Assembly: GCA_964642165.1 (NCBI GenBank)
Contig: CAZXOC010000221.1
Span: 1-12,734, forward strand
Direction of reading: 5' to 3'
Source: CAYRVX01 sp964642165
Lineage (GTDB): Bacteria; Planctomycetota; Phycisphaerae; SM23-33
Length of the DNA stretch: 12,734 bases
Below are positions 1 through 6,825 of this stretch, in pieces. The notes beneath the pieces are model-generated. The model was given only the letters and a program-made list of their open reading frames with translations. It was not told the DNA's origin and ran no database searches. A program made the position numbers and the translations under genes. Numbering within the stretch: the stretch's first letter is position 1; each line of letters opens with the position of its first letter.

Positions 1-749
1 TCCTCCTGGAGGTCAACCCCCGCGCCAGCCGCACCGTGCCCTTCGTCTCCAAGGCCACCGGCGTGCCGTCGGCCAAGCTCGCCGCGAAGGTGATGGCCGG
101 GCTGAGCCTGGCCGAGCTGAACGTGACGGCCGCGCCGCGCCCCGCCCAGACGTCGATCAAGGAGAGCGTCTTCCCCTTCACGAAGTTCCCGGGCGTGGAC
201 GTGATCCTCGGTCCGGAGATGCGCTCGACCGGCGAGGTGATGGGCATCGACCTGAGCTTCGGCGTGGCGTTCGCCAAGAGCCAGATGGCCGCCGGGCTGC
301 CCCTGCCCACCCGCGGGAGCGTCTTCCTGAGCGTCTGCGACGCCGACAAGCCGCGGGTCGTCGCCCTCGGCCAGCAACTGGCCGCCATGGGCTTCGGCCT
401 GCTCGCCACGAGCGGGACGCACAAGCTGCTGGCCGGCGCCGGCGTGCGGGTGCAGCTCCTGCCCAAGCTCGCCGAGGGGCGCCCCAATATCGCCGACCAC
501 CTCACCAACGGCGAGGTGGACCTGTTGATCAACACGCCGACCCGCCGCGGGCCCGACACGGACGAGGGGCGGATCCGCGCCCTGGCGACGCTGCACAAGG
601 TGCCGATCATCACGACGATGACGGCCGCCCACGCCGCCGCCGCGGGCATCGCCGCCCTCCGCGCCGCCGCCGAGACCCCCGACCAGGCCGCCGACGCCTT
701 CACCGTCCGACCCCTGCAGGAGTACTTCCCGGGCGGCGACAGGGAATAG
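1..749 (+). CDS. carB: Carbamoyl-phosphate synthase large chain, C-terminal part (5' truncated by window)
   Basis: The gene enters from the left edge; the first whole codon is at base 3 and the stop TAG is at 747-749, leaving 248 residues of a protein that is about 1,070 residues long in most bacteria. The large chain makes carbamoyl phosphate from ammonia, bicarbonate and two ATP, for pyrimidine and arginine synthesis in the cytoplasm. The fragment starts inside the second ATP-grasp half with the diagnostic block EVNPRASRTVPFVSKATG. It then runs through STGEVMGID into the allosteric MGS-like domain, which begins near fragment residue 105 (GSVFLSVCDADK, then GFGLLATSGTHK). The tail is Ala-rich and ends PLQEYFPGGDRE. 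The end looks intact. The next gene has its own promoter, so carB is probably the last gene of its transcript. The identification is firm. Confidence 0.96.
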   Translation, partial: LLEVNPRASRTVPFVSKATGVPSAKLAAKVMAGLSLAELNVTAAPRPAQTSIKESVFPFTKFPGVDVILGPEMRSTGEVMGIDLSFGVAFAKSQMAAGLPLPTRGSVFLSVCDADKPRVVALGQQLAAMGFGLLATSGTHKLLAGAGVRVQLLPKLAEGRPNIADHLTNGEVDLLINTPTRRGPDTDEGRIRALATLHKVPIITTMTAAHAAAAGIAALRAAAETPDQAADAFTVRPLQEYFPGGDRE

Positions 750-768
750 GGAGCAGCGACCCACGCTG

Positions 769-797
769 TTGGCAGGTCGGCGATGGCATGCTAGCAT
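769..797 (+). promoter_or_regulatory. Promoter of hicBA with a palindrome over the -10 box
   Basis: TTGGCA (769-774; 5 of 6 to TTGACA) is followed after exactly 17 nt by TAGCAT (792-797; 4 of 6 to TATAAT). The -10 box lies inside the perfect 10-bp palindrome ATGCTAGCAT (788-797), a plausible operator. The predicted start of transcription near 804 leaves a leader of about a dozen bases containing the ribosome binding site. Promoter spacing is seen directly; the operator role is inferred. Confidence 0.5.
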
Positions 798-815
798 TGG
801 GGTGGGAGGAGCAGC

Positions 816-1037
816 ATGAAAGACACAATCAAGCTCACGGCGGAGTTGATCGCGGAGCCGGAGGGGGGATACACGGTCTTCTGCCCGGAACTGGACATCT
901 ACACCCAGGGCGAGACGGAGGAGGAGTGCCTCGACAACCTGCGGGAGGCCGCGGAACTGCACTTGGAGCAGATCGGTGCCGAGCAGGGCCTCCGCAAGGT
1001 GATCCGGCGCGAGATCGAGGTCCGCTGCGGTGCCTAG
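816..1037 (+). CDS. hicB: HicB-family antitoxin (short form)
   Basis: This 73-residue protein has the HicB partial RNase-H-like fold: GGYTVFCPELDIYTQGET (residues 17-34) followed by the helix EEECLDNLREAAELHLEQI. HicB antitoxins bind and neutralise HicA mRNA interferases. The ATG at 816 has a strong ribosome binding site (GGGAGGA, 804-810). The stop overlaps the start of hicA by 8 nt, so the two are translationally coupled. The order is antitoxin first, opposite to the E. coli hicAB order. The protein ends right after the core fold and lacks the C-terminal HTH or ribbon-helix-helix domain that longer HicB proteins use to bind DNA, so self-repression, if any, would need another route. Family assignment is based on motif pattern and the HicA partner. 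Confidence 0.85.
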   Translation: MKDTIKLTAELIAEPEGGYTVFCPELDIYTQGETEEECLDNLREAAELHLEQIGAEQGLRKVIRREIEVRCGA

Positions 1038-1266
1038 GCTGCCGGTGGTGACCGGCCCGCAGCTTCTGCAAGCACTCCAACGGGCGGGGTTCGAGGTGGT
1101 GCGGCGCCGGGGCAGTCACGTTCAGGTGCGCCGCGAGGAGCCCAACGGGGCCGTGGTCACGTTTCCTGTTCCCGTGCACGTCGGCAGGGCGATCAAGCGC
1201 GGCACCCTCTCGGGCATCCTGCGCAAGGCGGGCATGGACGCCGATCAGCTTCGCTCCCTGATCTGA
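1030..1266 (+). CDS. hicA: HicA-family mRNA interferase toxin
   Basis: This 78-residue protein matches HicA, a small dsRBD-fold toxin that cleaves mRNA in a translation-independent way. The hallmark RRRGSHVQVRR holds the presumed catalytic histidine (His30). It is followed by a strand-rich region (VVTFPVPVH) and the C-terminal helix GTLSGILRKAGMDADQLRSLI. I chose GTG at 1030 because GAGG at 1017-1020 sits at a workable distance and the overlap with hicB is typical for coupled pairs; GTG at 1045 or 1048 would also work and would remove the overlap. Length and key residues are complete, so the toxin looks functional. Confidence 0.88.
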   Translation: MPRLPVVTGPQLLQALQRAGFEVVRRRGSHVQVRREEPNGAVVTFPVPVHVGRAIKRGTLSGILRKAGMDADQLRSLI

Positions 1267-1290
1267 GGCAGGCACCGCAGATACGCCCGC

Positions 1291-1321
1291 GCTCACGGGC
1301 GGCGGCCCGTGGGCTTTCTGT
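1291..1321 (+). terminator. Intrinsic terminator after hicBA
   Basis: A 10-bp stem (1291-1300 with 1305-1314, one G-T wobble at 1293/1312) closes a GGCG tetraloop and is followed by TTTCTGT. It sits 25 nt after the hicA stop, so it ends the toxin-antitoxin transcript and insulates the permease gene. Confidence 0.7.
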
Positions 1322-1407
1322 CGCTGACCACTTATAAAGGCGTCAGTGGCGCAGCGCCTCCGCGCGACACCAAGGGATTCGCTGATGCCGTGCGCGGGCC
1401 CGGCGGA

Positions 1408-1413
1408 TATACT
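1408..1413 (+). promoter_or_regulatory. Candidate -10 box upstream of the permease
   Basis: TATACT matches TATAAT at 5 of 6 positions and stands out in very GC-rich DNA 55 nt before the chosen ATG at 1468. No convincing -35 box lies 16-18 nt upstream. It follows the hicBA terminator, which supports a separate transcript starting here. Confidence 0.4.
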
Positions 1414-1467
1414 CCCCGGTGCACCGGCGCACGACGAGATCGCCGACAGATCGAGGTGTGGTTCCGC

Positions 1468-3402
1468 ATGGCGCTGAAGCGGAAACTCGGTTTCTGGGAC
1501 GTCTTCTGCATCGCCGCGGGGGCGATGATCAGCAGCGGTCTGTTCGTCCTTCCGGGGCAGGCGTTCAAGGTGGCCGGGCCGGCGGTGGTGCTGGCCTACG
1601 CGCTGGCGGCGCTGATGGTGATCCCGGCGCTGCTGAGCAAGGCGGAGCTGTCCACCGCCATGCCCAAGAGCGGCGGCAGCTACGTCTTCGTCGAGCGGAG
1701 CATGGGGGCCTTGCCGGGCACGCTGGCGGGGCTGGCGAACTGGCTGAGCATCGCGCTGAAGAGCGCGTTCGCCATGATCGGCATCGGGGCGTTCGCGCGG
1801 CTGATCTGGCCGGACGCCGACTTGACCGAGCTGCAGTGGGAGTGGCTCATCAAGGGCGTCGCCATCGTCTGTTGCGTCGCGTTCACCGTGCTGAACCTGC
1901 TGAGCGTCAAGGTCGCCGGCCGGGCGCAGGTGGTGATGGTCGCGGGGCTGTTTGGCGTGCTGCTGGTCTTCGTCGTGGGCGGCGCCGGCAGCGGCAAGGT
2001 CAGCCAGCATCCCAACTTCGACAACTTCCTCGCCGCGGGATGGGGCAGCGTCCTGGCCACCGCCGGGCTCGTGTTCGTCTCCTTCGGCGGGCTGACGAAG
2101 GTCGCCAGCGTGGGCGAGGAGGTCCGCGCCCCGGGGCGGAGCATCCCCCGGGCCATGTTCCTGGCCTGGGCGGCGGTCAGCGTGATGTACGTCGCGGCCG
2201 TGTTCATCACCGTGGGGGTCGCCGGGTTCGTCGAGGTCGACGGGACGAAGGTGAGCGAGTTGGGGGTCGGCGCGTACGGCAGCCTGACGCCGCTTTCGCT
2301 GACGGCGGGGAGGTTCCTCGGGCGATTCGGCCTGATGCTCCTGTCGGGGGCGGCGATCCTGGCCTTCGTGACCACGGGCAACAGCGGCATCCTGGCCGCG
2401 TCGCGAAGCCCCATGGCGATGAGCCGCGACGGGCTGCTGCCGGCGGCCTTCCGGCGAGTCTCGGGGCGCTTCGGCACGCCCTGGATCAGCGTGCTGGCCA
2501 CCAGCGGGTTCATGATTGTCATGATCGCCGCGCTGAACATCCGCGACCTGGTGAAGGTCGCCAGCACGATGATGCTGCTGCTCTTCCTGCTGGTGAACGT
2601 GGCCGTGCTGATCATGCGAGGCAGCGGGATCCAGAACTACCGCCCGCTGTTCCGCAGCCCGCTGTTCCCGTGGGTGCAGTTGGCGGGGATCGTCGTCTAC
2701 GCCGTGCTGATCGCGCTGCTGTCGGCGGAGCTGGCCTCGCCCGTCCCGCTGCTGACGACCGGGGCGTTCGTGGTCGGCGGGCTGCTGTGGTACCTCTTCT
2801 ACGTCCGCCCGCGCAGCGACCGCCAGAGCGCGCTGGTCTACATGGTGCGCCGGGCCGCGGCCAAGGAGATCGGGCGCAGCGATCTCGAGGAGGAGCTCCG
2901 CGAGATCGCCCTCGAGCGCGACGAGGTCGTCCACGACCGCTTCGATCAGCTCGTCAAGGAATGCACCATCCTGGACCTCGCGGATCGCACGCCGGCGCGG
3001 GAGCTGTTCATTCTGGCGGCCGCGGCGCTGGCCGAGCGGCTCGGCATCGACGAGGAGGCGCTGCTCGAGAAGTTCGAGGCCCGCGAGGCGGACTCCTCCA
3101 CCGTGATCCAGCCCAGGCTGGCCATCCCGCACATCATCGTGGACGGGCGGGCGCTCTTCGACGTCGTCCTGGTGCGATGCCGCAAGGGCGTCGTCTTCCG
3201 CGAGGGCCAGCCGCCCGTGCAGACCGCGTTCATCCTCGTCGGGTCGCGCGACGAGAGGAACTACCATCTCCGCGCCCTGATGGCCATCGCCCACATCGTG
3301 CAGGAGCCCGGCTTCACGGAGCGGTGGCTGGCGGCGCCGGACGTGGAGCGCCTGCGCGACATCCTCCTGCTGTCCGGGCGCGAACGGGAACGGGAGACCT
3401 GA
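1468..3402 (+). CDS. APC-family amino-acid permease fused to a C-terminal PTS EIIA domain
   Basis: The 644-residue protein has two parts. Residues 1-448 form an APC-superfamily permease in the inner membrane with about 12 hydrophobic segments. The TM1 signature GAMISSGLFVLPG (18-30) has the broken-helix glycines of the family, and the TM6 region SFGGLTKVASVGEEVRAPGR (205-224) is typical of amino-acid/polyamine transporters. After a charged linker (450-495), residues ~496-636 form a type-2 (fructose/nitrogen-type) PTS EIIA domain with the phospho-acceptor context LAIPH (His555). The family is clear but the substrate is not. I start at ATG 1468, where GAGGTG (1453-1458) is the binding site and the protein begins directly before TM1; the frame is open further upstream but that extension crosses the candidate promoter. 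The hydrolase gene follows 24 nt downstream, probably cotranscribed. No PTS EI, HPr or EIIBC genes are in the window, so the EIIA part more likely senses phosphorylation than carries sugar phosphate. Confidence 0.88.
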   Translation: MALKRKLGFWDVFCIAAGAMISSGLFVLPGQAFKVAGPAVVLAYALAALMVIPALLSKAELSTAMPKSGGSYVFVERSMGALPGTLAGLANWLSIALKSAFAMIGIGAFARLIWPDADLTELQWEWLIKGVAIVCCVAFTVLNLLSVKVAGRAQVVMVAGLFGVLLVFVVGGAGSGKVSQHPNFDNFLAAGWGSVLATAGLVFVSFGGLTKVASVGEEVRAPGRSIPRAMFLAWAAVSVMYVAAVFITVGVAGFVEVDGTKVSELGVGAYGSLTPLSLTAGRFLGRFGLMLLSGAAILAFVTTGNSGILAASRSPMAMSRDGLLPAAFRRVSGRFGTPWISVLATSGFMIVMIAALNIRDLVKVASTMMLLLFLLVNVAVLIMRGSGIQNYRPLFRSPLFPWVQLAGIVVYAVLIALLSAELASPVPLLTTGAFVVGGLLWYLFYVRPRSDRQSALVYMVRRAAAKEIGRSDLEEELREIALERDEVVHDRFDQLVKECTILDLADRTPARELFILAAAALAERLGIDEEALLEKFEAREADSSTVIQPRLAIPHIIVDGRALFDVVLVRCRKGVVFREGQPPVQTAFILVGSRDERNYHLRALMAIAHIVQEPGFTERWLAAPDVERLRDILLLSGRERERET

Positions 3403-3426
3403 CCTGCGGGAAGAGGAGATCGAAAC

Positions 3427-5460
3427 GTGCGGACGCGAGACGCGACGATTCTGGGATGCCTAGTCATGTGCGCGATTGCCGCGACGACAGACGGCCAGGA
3501 GTACGGCCCGCCCGACCGGGGCGGGCCCGGCGACGAGATGATCCAGCGTTACCTGGCCCGGGAGACGGAGAAGCTCCACGGGCGGTTCCTGGAGGGCATC
3601 AAGACGCTGGAGGACTGGCAGAAGCTCCGGGGCCGGTACCGGCGGGAGTACTTCCACATGCTGGGCCTCTCGCCGATGCCGGCGAAGACGCCGCTCAAGG
3701 CGGCGATCACCGGCACGCTGACGGGCGAGGGGTACGTGGTGGACAAGCTGCACTACCAGAGCCGCCCGCACCTGTACGTCACGGCGAACCTGTACCGCCC
3801 CGCGAAGGTCGCCCCGGGCGAGCGCCTGCCGGCGGTGGTCTACGTCTGCGGGCACTCGAACCGCGGGCGCAACGGCAACAAGGTGGCCTACCAGTCGCAC
3901 GGCATCTGGTTCGCCCGGCACGGGTACGTCTGCCTGACGCTCGACTCGCTCCAGCTCGGCGAGATTGCGGCCATCCACCACGGCACGTACCGCTACGAGC
4001 GATGGTGGTGGCATTCGCGCGGCTACGTGCCGTCGGGCGTCGAGTGCCTCAACGGCATCCGCGCCATCGATTACCTCGTGGGCCGGCCCGACGTCGACCC
4101 CGACCGCATCGCCGTGACCGGCATCAGCGGGGGGGGGGCGGCGACGTTCTGGATCGCCGCCGCCGACGAGCGCGTCAAGGTGGCCGTGCCCGTCAGCGGC
4201 ATGGCCGACCTGCCCAGCTACGTGACCAACCGGGTCATCAACGGGCACTGCGACTGCATGTTCCTCTACAACACGTTCGAGTGGCCGTGGACGCGGATCG
4301 CCGCGCTCGTCGCGCCGCGGGCCATGCTGTTCACCAACAGCGACCACGACCGCATCTTCCCGATGGACGCCAACCGGCGGATCAGCAACCGCCTCGAGCG
4401 GCTCTACAGCCTCTACGGGGCCGGGGACCTCGTCGACGCGCTCGTCAGCATCGGCGGCCACGCCTACCGCAGGGACATCCGCCGGGGGGCGTTCCGCTTC
4501 ATCAACACGCATCTCAGGAACGACCCCCGCCCCGTGACGGACAGCGAGGTGGACCTCGTGACGAGGCGCGGGCGGGAGTGGCGCTACCCGATCCAGCCCG
4601 AGCGCCTCCGCGTGTTCCCGACCGACGACGACCTTCCCAAGGACGAGCTGAACACGAAGATCGACGAGCTGTTCGTGCCGATCGCCCGGGTCAAGCCGCC
4701 CCGGAAGGGCGCGTTCGAGGCCTGGAAGGCGTCGCTGCAGGCCGAGCTGCGGCGCGTGACGTTCCGCTGCTTTCCCGAGCGGATCCCGCCGGCGAAGCTG
4801 CTCCGCCAGGCGGAAGGGGGCCGGCGCCTGGAGACCGAGCCGGGCATCCAGGTCCATCTGGAGCCGGTCGCCGCGCCGAAGGGCGGCCAGGCAGCCGCAC
4901 GCGTGGTGCTCGTCGTGTCCATGAACGACGGCGCGGAGCCGGGCGACTGGCTCCGCGCCATCCGACGCGACGATGATGCCGTCTACGTCCTCGCGCCGCG
5001 GGGCGTCGGGCCGACGCGCTGGACACGCAAGAACCCGCCGAACTACGTCGAGCGCTGCCACGTCCTGCTCGGCCGCACCGTGGACACCGGCCGGGCCTGG
5101 GACGTCGCCGCGACGGCCCGCTACCTCCGCGCGACGCGCAAGGGCAGGGCGCCGGTGTTTGTCGCCGGGCGCGGCGGCGCGGCGCTGCTGGCGGCCCACG
5201 CCGCCCTGTGGGAGCCCGACGTCGCCGGCGCGATCCTGCACGAGCCCGTGCTGGACCCCATGGACCCGAAGGCGCCGCAGTTCCTCAACGTCCTGCGCGT
5301 CTGCGACGCGGCGGACGTGCTGGGCATGCTCGCCCCGCGCCCGCTGACGGTCCACGGCGGCGACGCGAAGCGCCTGGCGAAGGTCGCCACGATCTACGCC
5401 GCCGCGGGCAGCGCGGACAAGCTCGTCCGGCGGGCTGCGCCGTCAGGCGGGGGGCCCTGA
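3427..5460 (+). CDS. Secreted alpha/beta hydrolase, two-lobed, acetyl-xylan-esterase/peptidase S9-like
   Basis: This 677-residue protein begins with a short signal peptide (hydrophobic stretch ILGCLVMCAIAA, residues 8-19), so it is probably exported. The first lobe (about 105-365) is an alpha/beta hydrolase: likely oxyanion region VYVCGH (138-143), nucleophile elbow TGISGGG with Ser234, acid in NSDHD (Asp306 or Asp308), and His345 in SIGGHAY. The order Ser, Asp, His and the length resemble esterases of the acetyl-xylan esterase/dienelactone hydrolase group that planctomycetes carry in numbers; the substrate cannot be read from sequence. The second lobe (about 470-665) looks like another hydrolase fold, but its elbow reads AGRGGAAL (580-587), with no nucleophile serine. 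GTG 3427 was chosen because GAGGAG (3413-3418) sits 8 nt upstream and the signal peptide starts there. A run of ten G encodes the residues after Ser234. Confidence 0.75.
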   Translation: MRTRDATILGCLVMCAIAATTDGQEYGPPDRGGPGDEMIQRYLARETEKLHGRFLEGIKTLEDWQKLRGRYRREYFHMLGLSPMPAKTPLKAAITGTLTGEGYVVDKLHYQSRPHLYVTANLYRPAKVAPGERLPAVVYVCGHSNRGRNGNKVAYQSHGIWFARHGYVCLTLDSLQLGEIAAIHHGTYRYERWWWHSRGYVPSGVECLNGIRAIDYLVGRPDVDPDRIAVTGISGGGAATFWIAAADERVKVAVPVSGMADLPSYVTNRVINGHCDCMFLYNTFEWPWTRIAALVAPRAMLFTNSDHDRIFPMDANRRISNRLERLYSLYGAGDLVDALVSIGGHAYRRDIRRGAFRFINTHLRNDPRPVTDSEVDLVTRRGREWRYPIQPERLRVFPTDDDLPKDELNTKIDELFVPIARVKPPRKGAFEAWKASLQAELRRVTFRCFPERIPPAKLLRQAEGGRRLETEPGIQVHLEPVAAPKGGQAAARVVLVVSMNDGAEPGDWLRAIRRDDDAVYVLAPRGVGPTRWTRKNPPNYVERCHVLLGRTVDTGRAWDVAATARYLRATRKGRAPVFVAGRGGAALLAAHAALWEPDVAGAILHEPVLDPMDPKAPQFLNVLRVCDAADVLGMLAPRPLTVHGGDAKRLAKVATIYAAAGSADKLVRRAAPSGGGP

Positions 5461-5496
5461 ATCGCTCCGGCTCGCGCGAAGGGGGGCGCCCGGCTG

Positions 5497-5526
5497 TTGT
5501 CCGATGCCCCGCTCCTCCGGTAGAAT
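5497..5526 (+). promoter_or_regulatory. Promoter upstream of the small-protein/DUF58 pair
   Basis: TTGTCC (5497-5502; 4 of 6) and TAGAAT (5521-5526; 5 of 6) are separated by 18 nt. Transcription would start about 5533, which coincides with an ATG opening a six-codon frame (MSETFQ, 5533-5553). The small hairpin GCGGC-CCTT-GCCGC (5557-5570) follows. The spacing is seen directly; activity is inferred. Confidence 0.5.
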
Positions 5527-5532
5527 CATCGT

Positions 5533-5553
5533 ATGAGCGAAACGTTCCAGTAG
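5533..5553 (+). other. Possible leader mini-frame MSETFQ
   Basis: Six codons from ATG 5533 to TAG 5551-5553 begin 7 nt after the -10 box, so the transcript could start at or next to the AUG (leaderless). It may be a leader peptide or simply a chance frame; nothing in its sequence indicates attenuation. Confidence 0.2.
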
Positions 5554-5588
5554 ATAGCGGCCCTTGCCGCCGCAGACGCCGTCAGGGC

Positions 5589-5807
5589 ATGGAGACAAGG
5601 AAGCACAGAAAGCTCGTCCATGAGGGGAGCTACGCCGCGGAAGTGGAGGTCGAGCTGATCGACTCGGATGAGGGATGGGGTCCGTACCTGTCCATCGAGG
5701 AAGTCAGGAAGCTCGACGAGGTGCGACGGGCTCTCCAGCACGAAGACATCGAGAGCGCACTCAAGCTGGCTCGCGTGTACCGGCTGACACCAATCGAGTC
5801 CGCGTAG
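5589..5807 (+). CDS. Small conserved-looking protein of unknown function (72 aa)
   Basis: I do not recognise a named family. The 72-residue product is acidic and starts with a basic/beta-rich part (KHRKLVHEGSYAAEVEVELI), then DSDEGWGPYLSIEEVRKLDE, and ends with a helix and ARVYRLTPIESA. Its composition (strand, turn with W-x-P-Y-L, two helices) resembles short proteins found beside toxin-antitoxin genes, but no toxin partner is adjacent. The ATG at 5589 has only a weak upstream CAGGG. The coding frame is supported by the sensible amino-acid pattern and by the promoter at 5497-5526. The DUF58 gene begins 20 nt after the stop, so the two are probably cotranscribed. Confidence 0.6.
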   Translation: METRKHRKLVHEGSYAAEVEVELIDSDEGWGPYLSIEEVRKLDEVRRALQHEDIESALKLARVYRLTPIESA

Positions 5808-5827
5808 AGCCGCGCGACGCGCAGACC

Positions 5828-6727
5828 ATGGCTTTGAAGCCCGAGCAGTATCTTCGCCCGGACGTGATCCAGCAGGTCAAGCGGCTGGACCTGAAGGCCC
5901 GCTTCATCGTGGAGGGGTTCATGAGCGGGCTGCACGGCAGCCCCTACCACGGCTTCAGCGTGGAGTTCTCCGAGCACCGCAAGTACACCCCCGGCGACGA
6001 CATCCGCCAGGTCGACTGGAGCGTCTACGGCAAGACGGACCGCTTCTACATCAAGAAGTACGAGGCCGAGACCAACCTCGACGCCTACCTGCTGGTGGAC
6101 TGCTCCGGCAGCATGGACTTCTCGCTGGGCGGGCGGCTGACGAAGATGGACTACGCCATCTGCCTGGCCGCGGCGCTGGGCTACCTGATGATCAGCCAGC
6201 AGGACTCCGTGGGGCTCTTCACGTTCGACGAGAAGGTCCGCGCGTACCTCCCGCCGAAGGCCAAGCGCCAGCACCTGACGAACATCCTGGCGACGCTGGC
6301 GCGCACGAAGCCCTACGGCAAGACGCGTCTGGCCCACGCCATCCACGACGTGGCCGGGCGCGTCCGGAAGCGCGGGCTCATGATCCTCCTGAGCGACCTG
6401 CTCGACGACCAGGAGGAGGTCCTCCAGGCGCTGCACCACCTGCGTTTCCGCGGGCACGACATCATCATCATCCAGGTGCTGGACTACAGCGAGGTGGCCT
6501 TCGAGTTCGACGGGCAGGTCCGCTTCGAGGACCCCGAAACGGGGGACAGCGTCGCGACGAGCCCGCGCGCGATCCAGGTGTCCTACCTGGAGGAGATCCG
6601 GGCGTTTATCGAGGAGTACAAGCAGCGATGCCAGGCCGTCCGTGCCGACTTCACCACCGTCCACAACGCCATGACGTTCGACAAGGCGCTGATCGAGTTC
6701 CTCGCCCAACGCCAGGGGCGGTTCTGA
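5828..6727 (+). CDS. DUF58 family protein with vWA-type MIDAS
   Basis: The 299-residue protein is a full-length DUF58 protein. The N-terminal half holds the family block FMSGLHGSPYHGFSVEFSEH (31-50) and YTPGDDIRQVDWSVYGKTDR (53-72). A von Willebrand A-like domain follows, with the metal-site motif DCSGS (Asp91, Ser93, Ser95), a threonine in YGKTRL (Thr166) and LLSDLLDD (187-194). Members are usually encoded beside a MoxR AAA+ ATPase and Bat-type vWA proteins and are thought to act in envelope stress or chaperone-like assembly. Here no MoxR gene lies within the window on either side. I start at ATG 5828, directly before the conserved ALKPEQYLRPDVI; the frame stays open upstream but overlaps the small gene. 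No clear ribosome binding site is present, so translation may rely on coupling to the upstream gene. Confidence 0.9.
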   Translation: MALKPEQYLRPDVIQQVKRLDLKARFIVEGFMSGLHGSPYHGFSVEFSEHRKYTPGDDIRQVDWSVYGKTDRFYIKKYEAETNLDAYLLVDCSGSMDFSLGGRLTKMDYAICLAAALGYLMISQQDSVGLFTFDEKVRAYLPPKAKRQHLTNILATLARTKPYGKTRLAHAIHDVAGRVRKRGLMILLSDLLDDQEEVLQALHHLRFRGHDIIIIQVLDYSEVAFEFDGQVRFEDPETGDSVATSPRAIQVSYLEEIRAFIEEYKQRCQAVRADFTTVHNAMTFDKALIEFLAQRQGRF

Positions 6728-6730
6728 GCG

Positions 6731-6760
6731 CCCCGACGCGCCGGAGCGGGGGTCGGGGCC
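6731..6760 (+). terminator. Hairpin after the DUF58 gene
   Basis: GCCCCGAC (6731-6738) pairs perfectly with GTCGGGGC (6753-6760) across a 14-nt loop, starting 4 nt after the DUF58 stop. There is no T-tract, so it could be a non-canonical terminator or a transcript-stabilising structure. Confidence 0.35.
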
Positions 6761-6781
6761 TGCCCGGGGCCTCGGGTCGAC

Positions 6782-6787
6782 TACAAT
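6782..6787 (+). promoter_or_regulatory. Candidate -10 box upstream of the HtrA pair
   Basis: TACAAT matches TATAAT at 5 of 6 positions and lies 31 nt before the chosen protease start. No good -35 box is seen. The same TACAAT occurs upstream of the minus-strand YdjM-like gene. Confidence 0.4.
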
Positions 6788-6792
6788 GCCAC

Positions 6793-6825
6793 GGAGGACG
6801 CATGAGAGACCGACACGCATGGTGA
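6793..6825 (+). promoter_or_regulatory. Ribosome binding site and mini-frame overlapping the protease start
   Basis: GGAGG (6793-6797) serves ATG 6802, which opens the seven-codon frame MRDRHAW, ending in TGA at 6823-6825. That stop lies just inside the protease gene (ATG 6819). Ribosomes ending the mini-frame could restart at the protease ATG, which has no good site of its own. Seen in sequence; coupling is inferred. Confidence 0.3.

Noticed and set aside
835..3294. Very long open frame on the minus strand opposite hicBA and the permease
   Set aside because: Low-complexity Arg/His/Gln/Pro-rich translation with no domain; a shadow of GC-rich codons in the real plus-strand genes.
1419..4976. 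1,185-codon plus-strand open frame spanning permease and hydrolase
   Set aside because: It crosses two well-supported genes in another frame and translates to Arg/Gly/Ala-rich noise.
3460..5355. Long minus-strand open frame opposite the hydrolase
   Set aside because: Asp/Arg/Val-rich antisense shadow without motifs.
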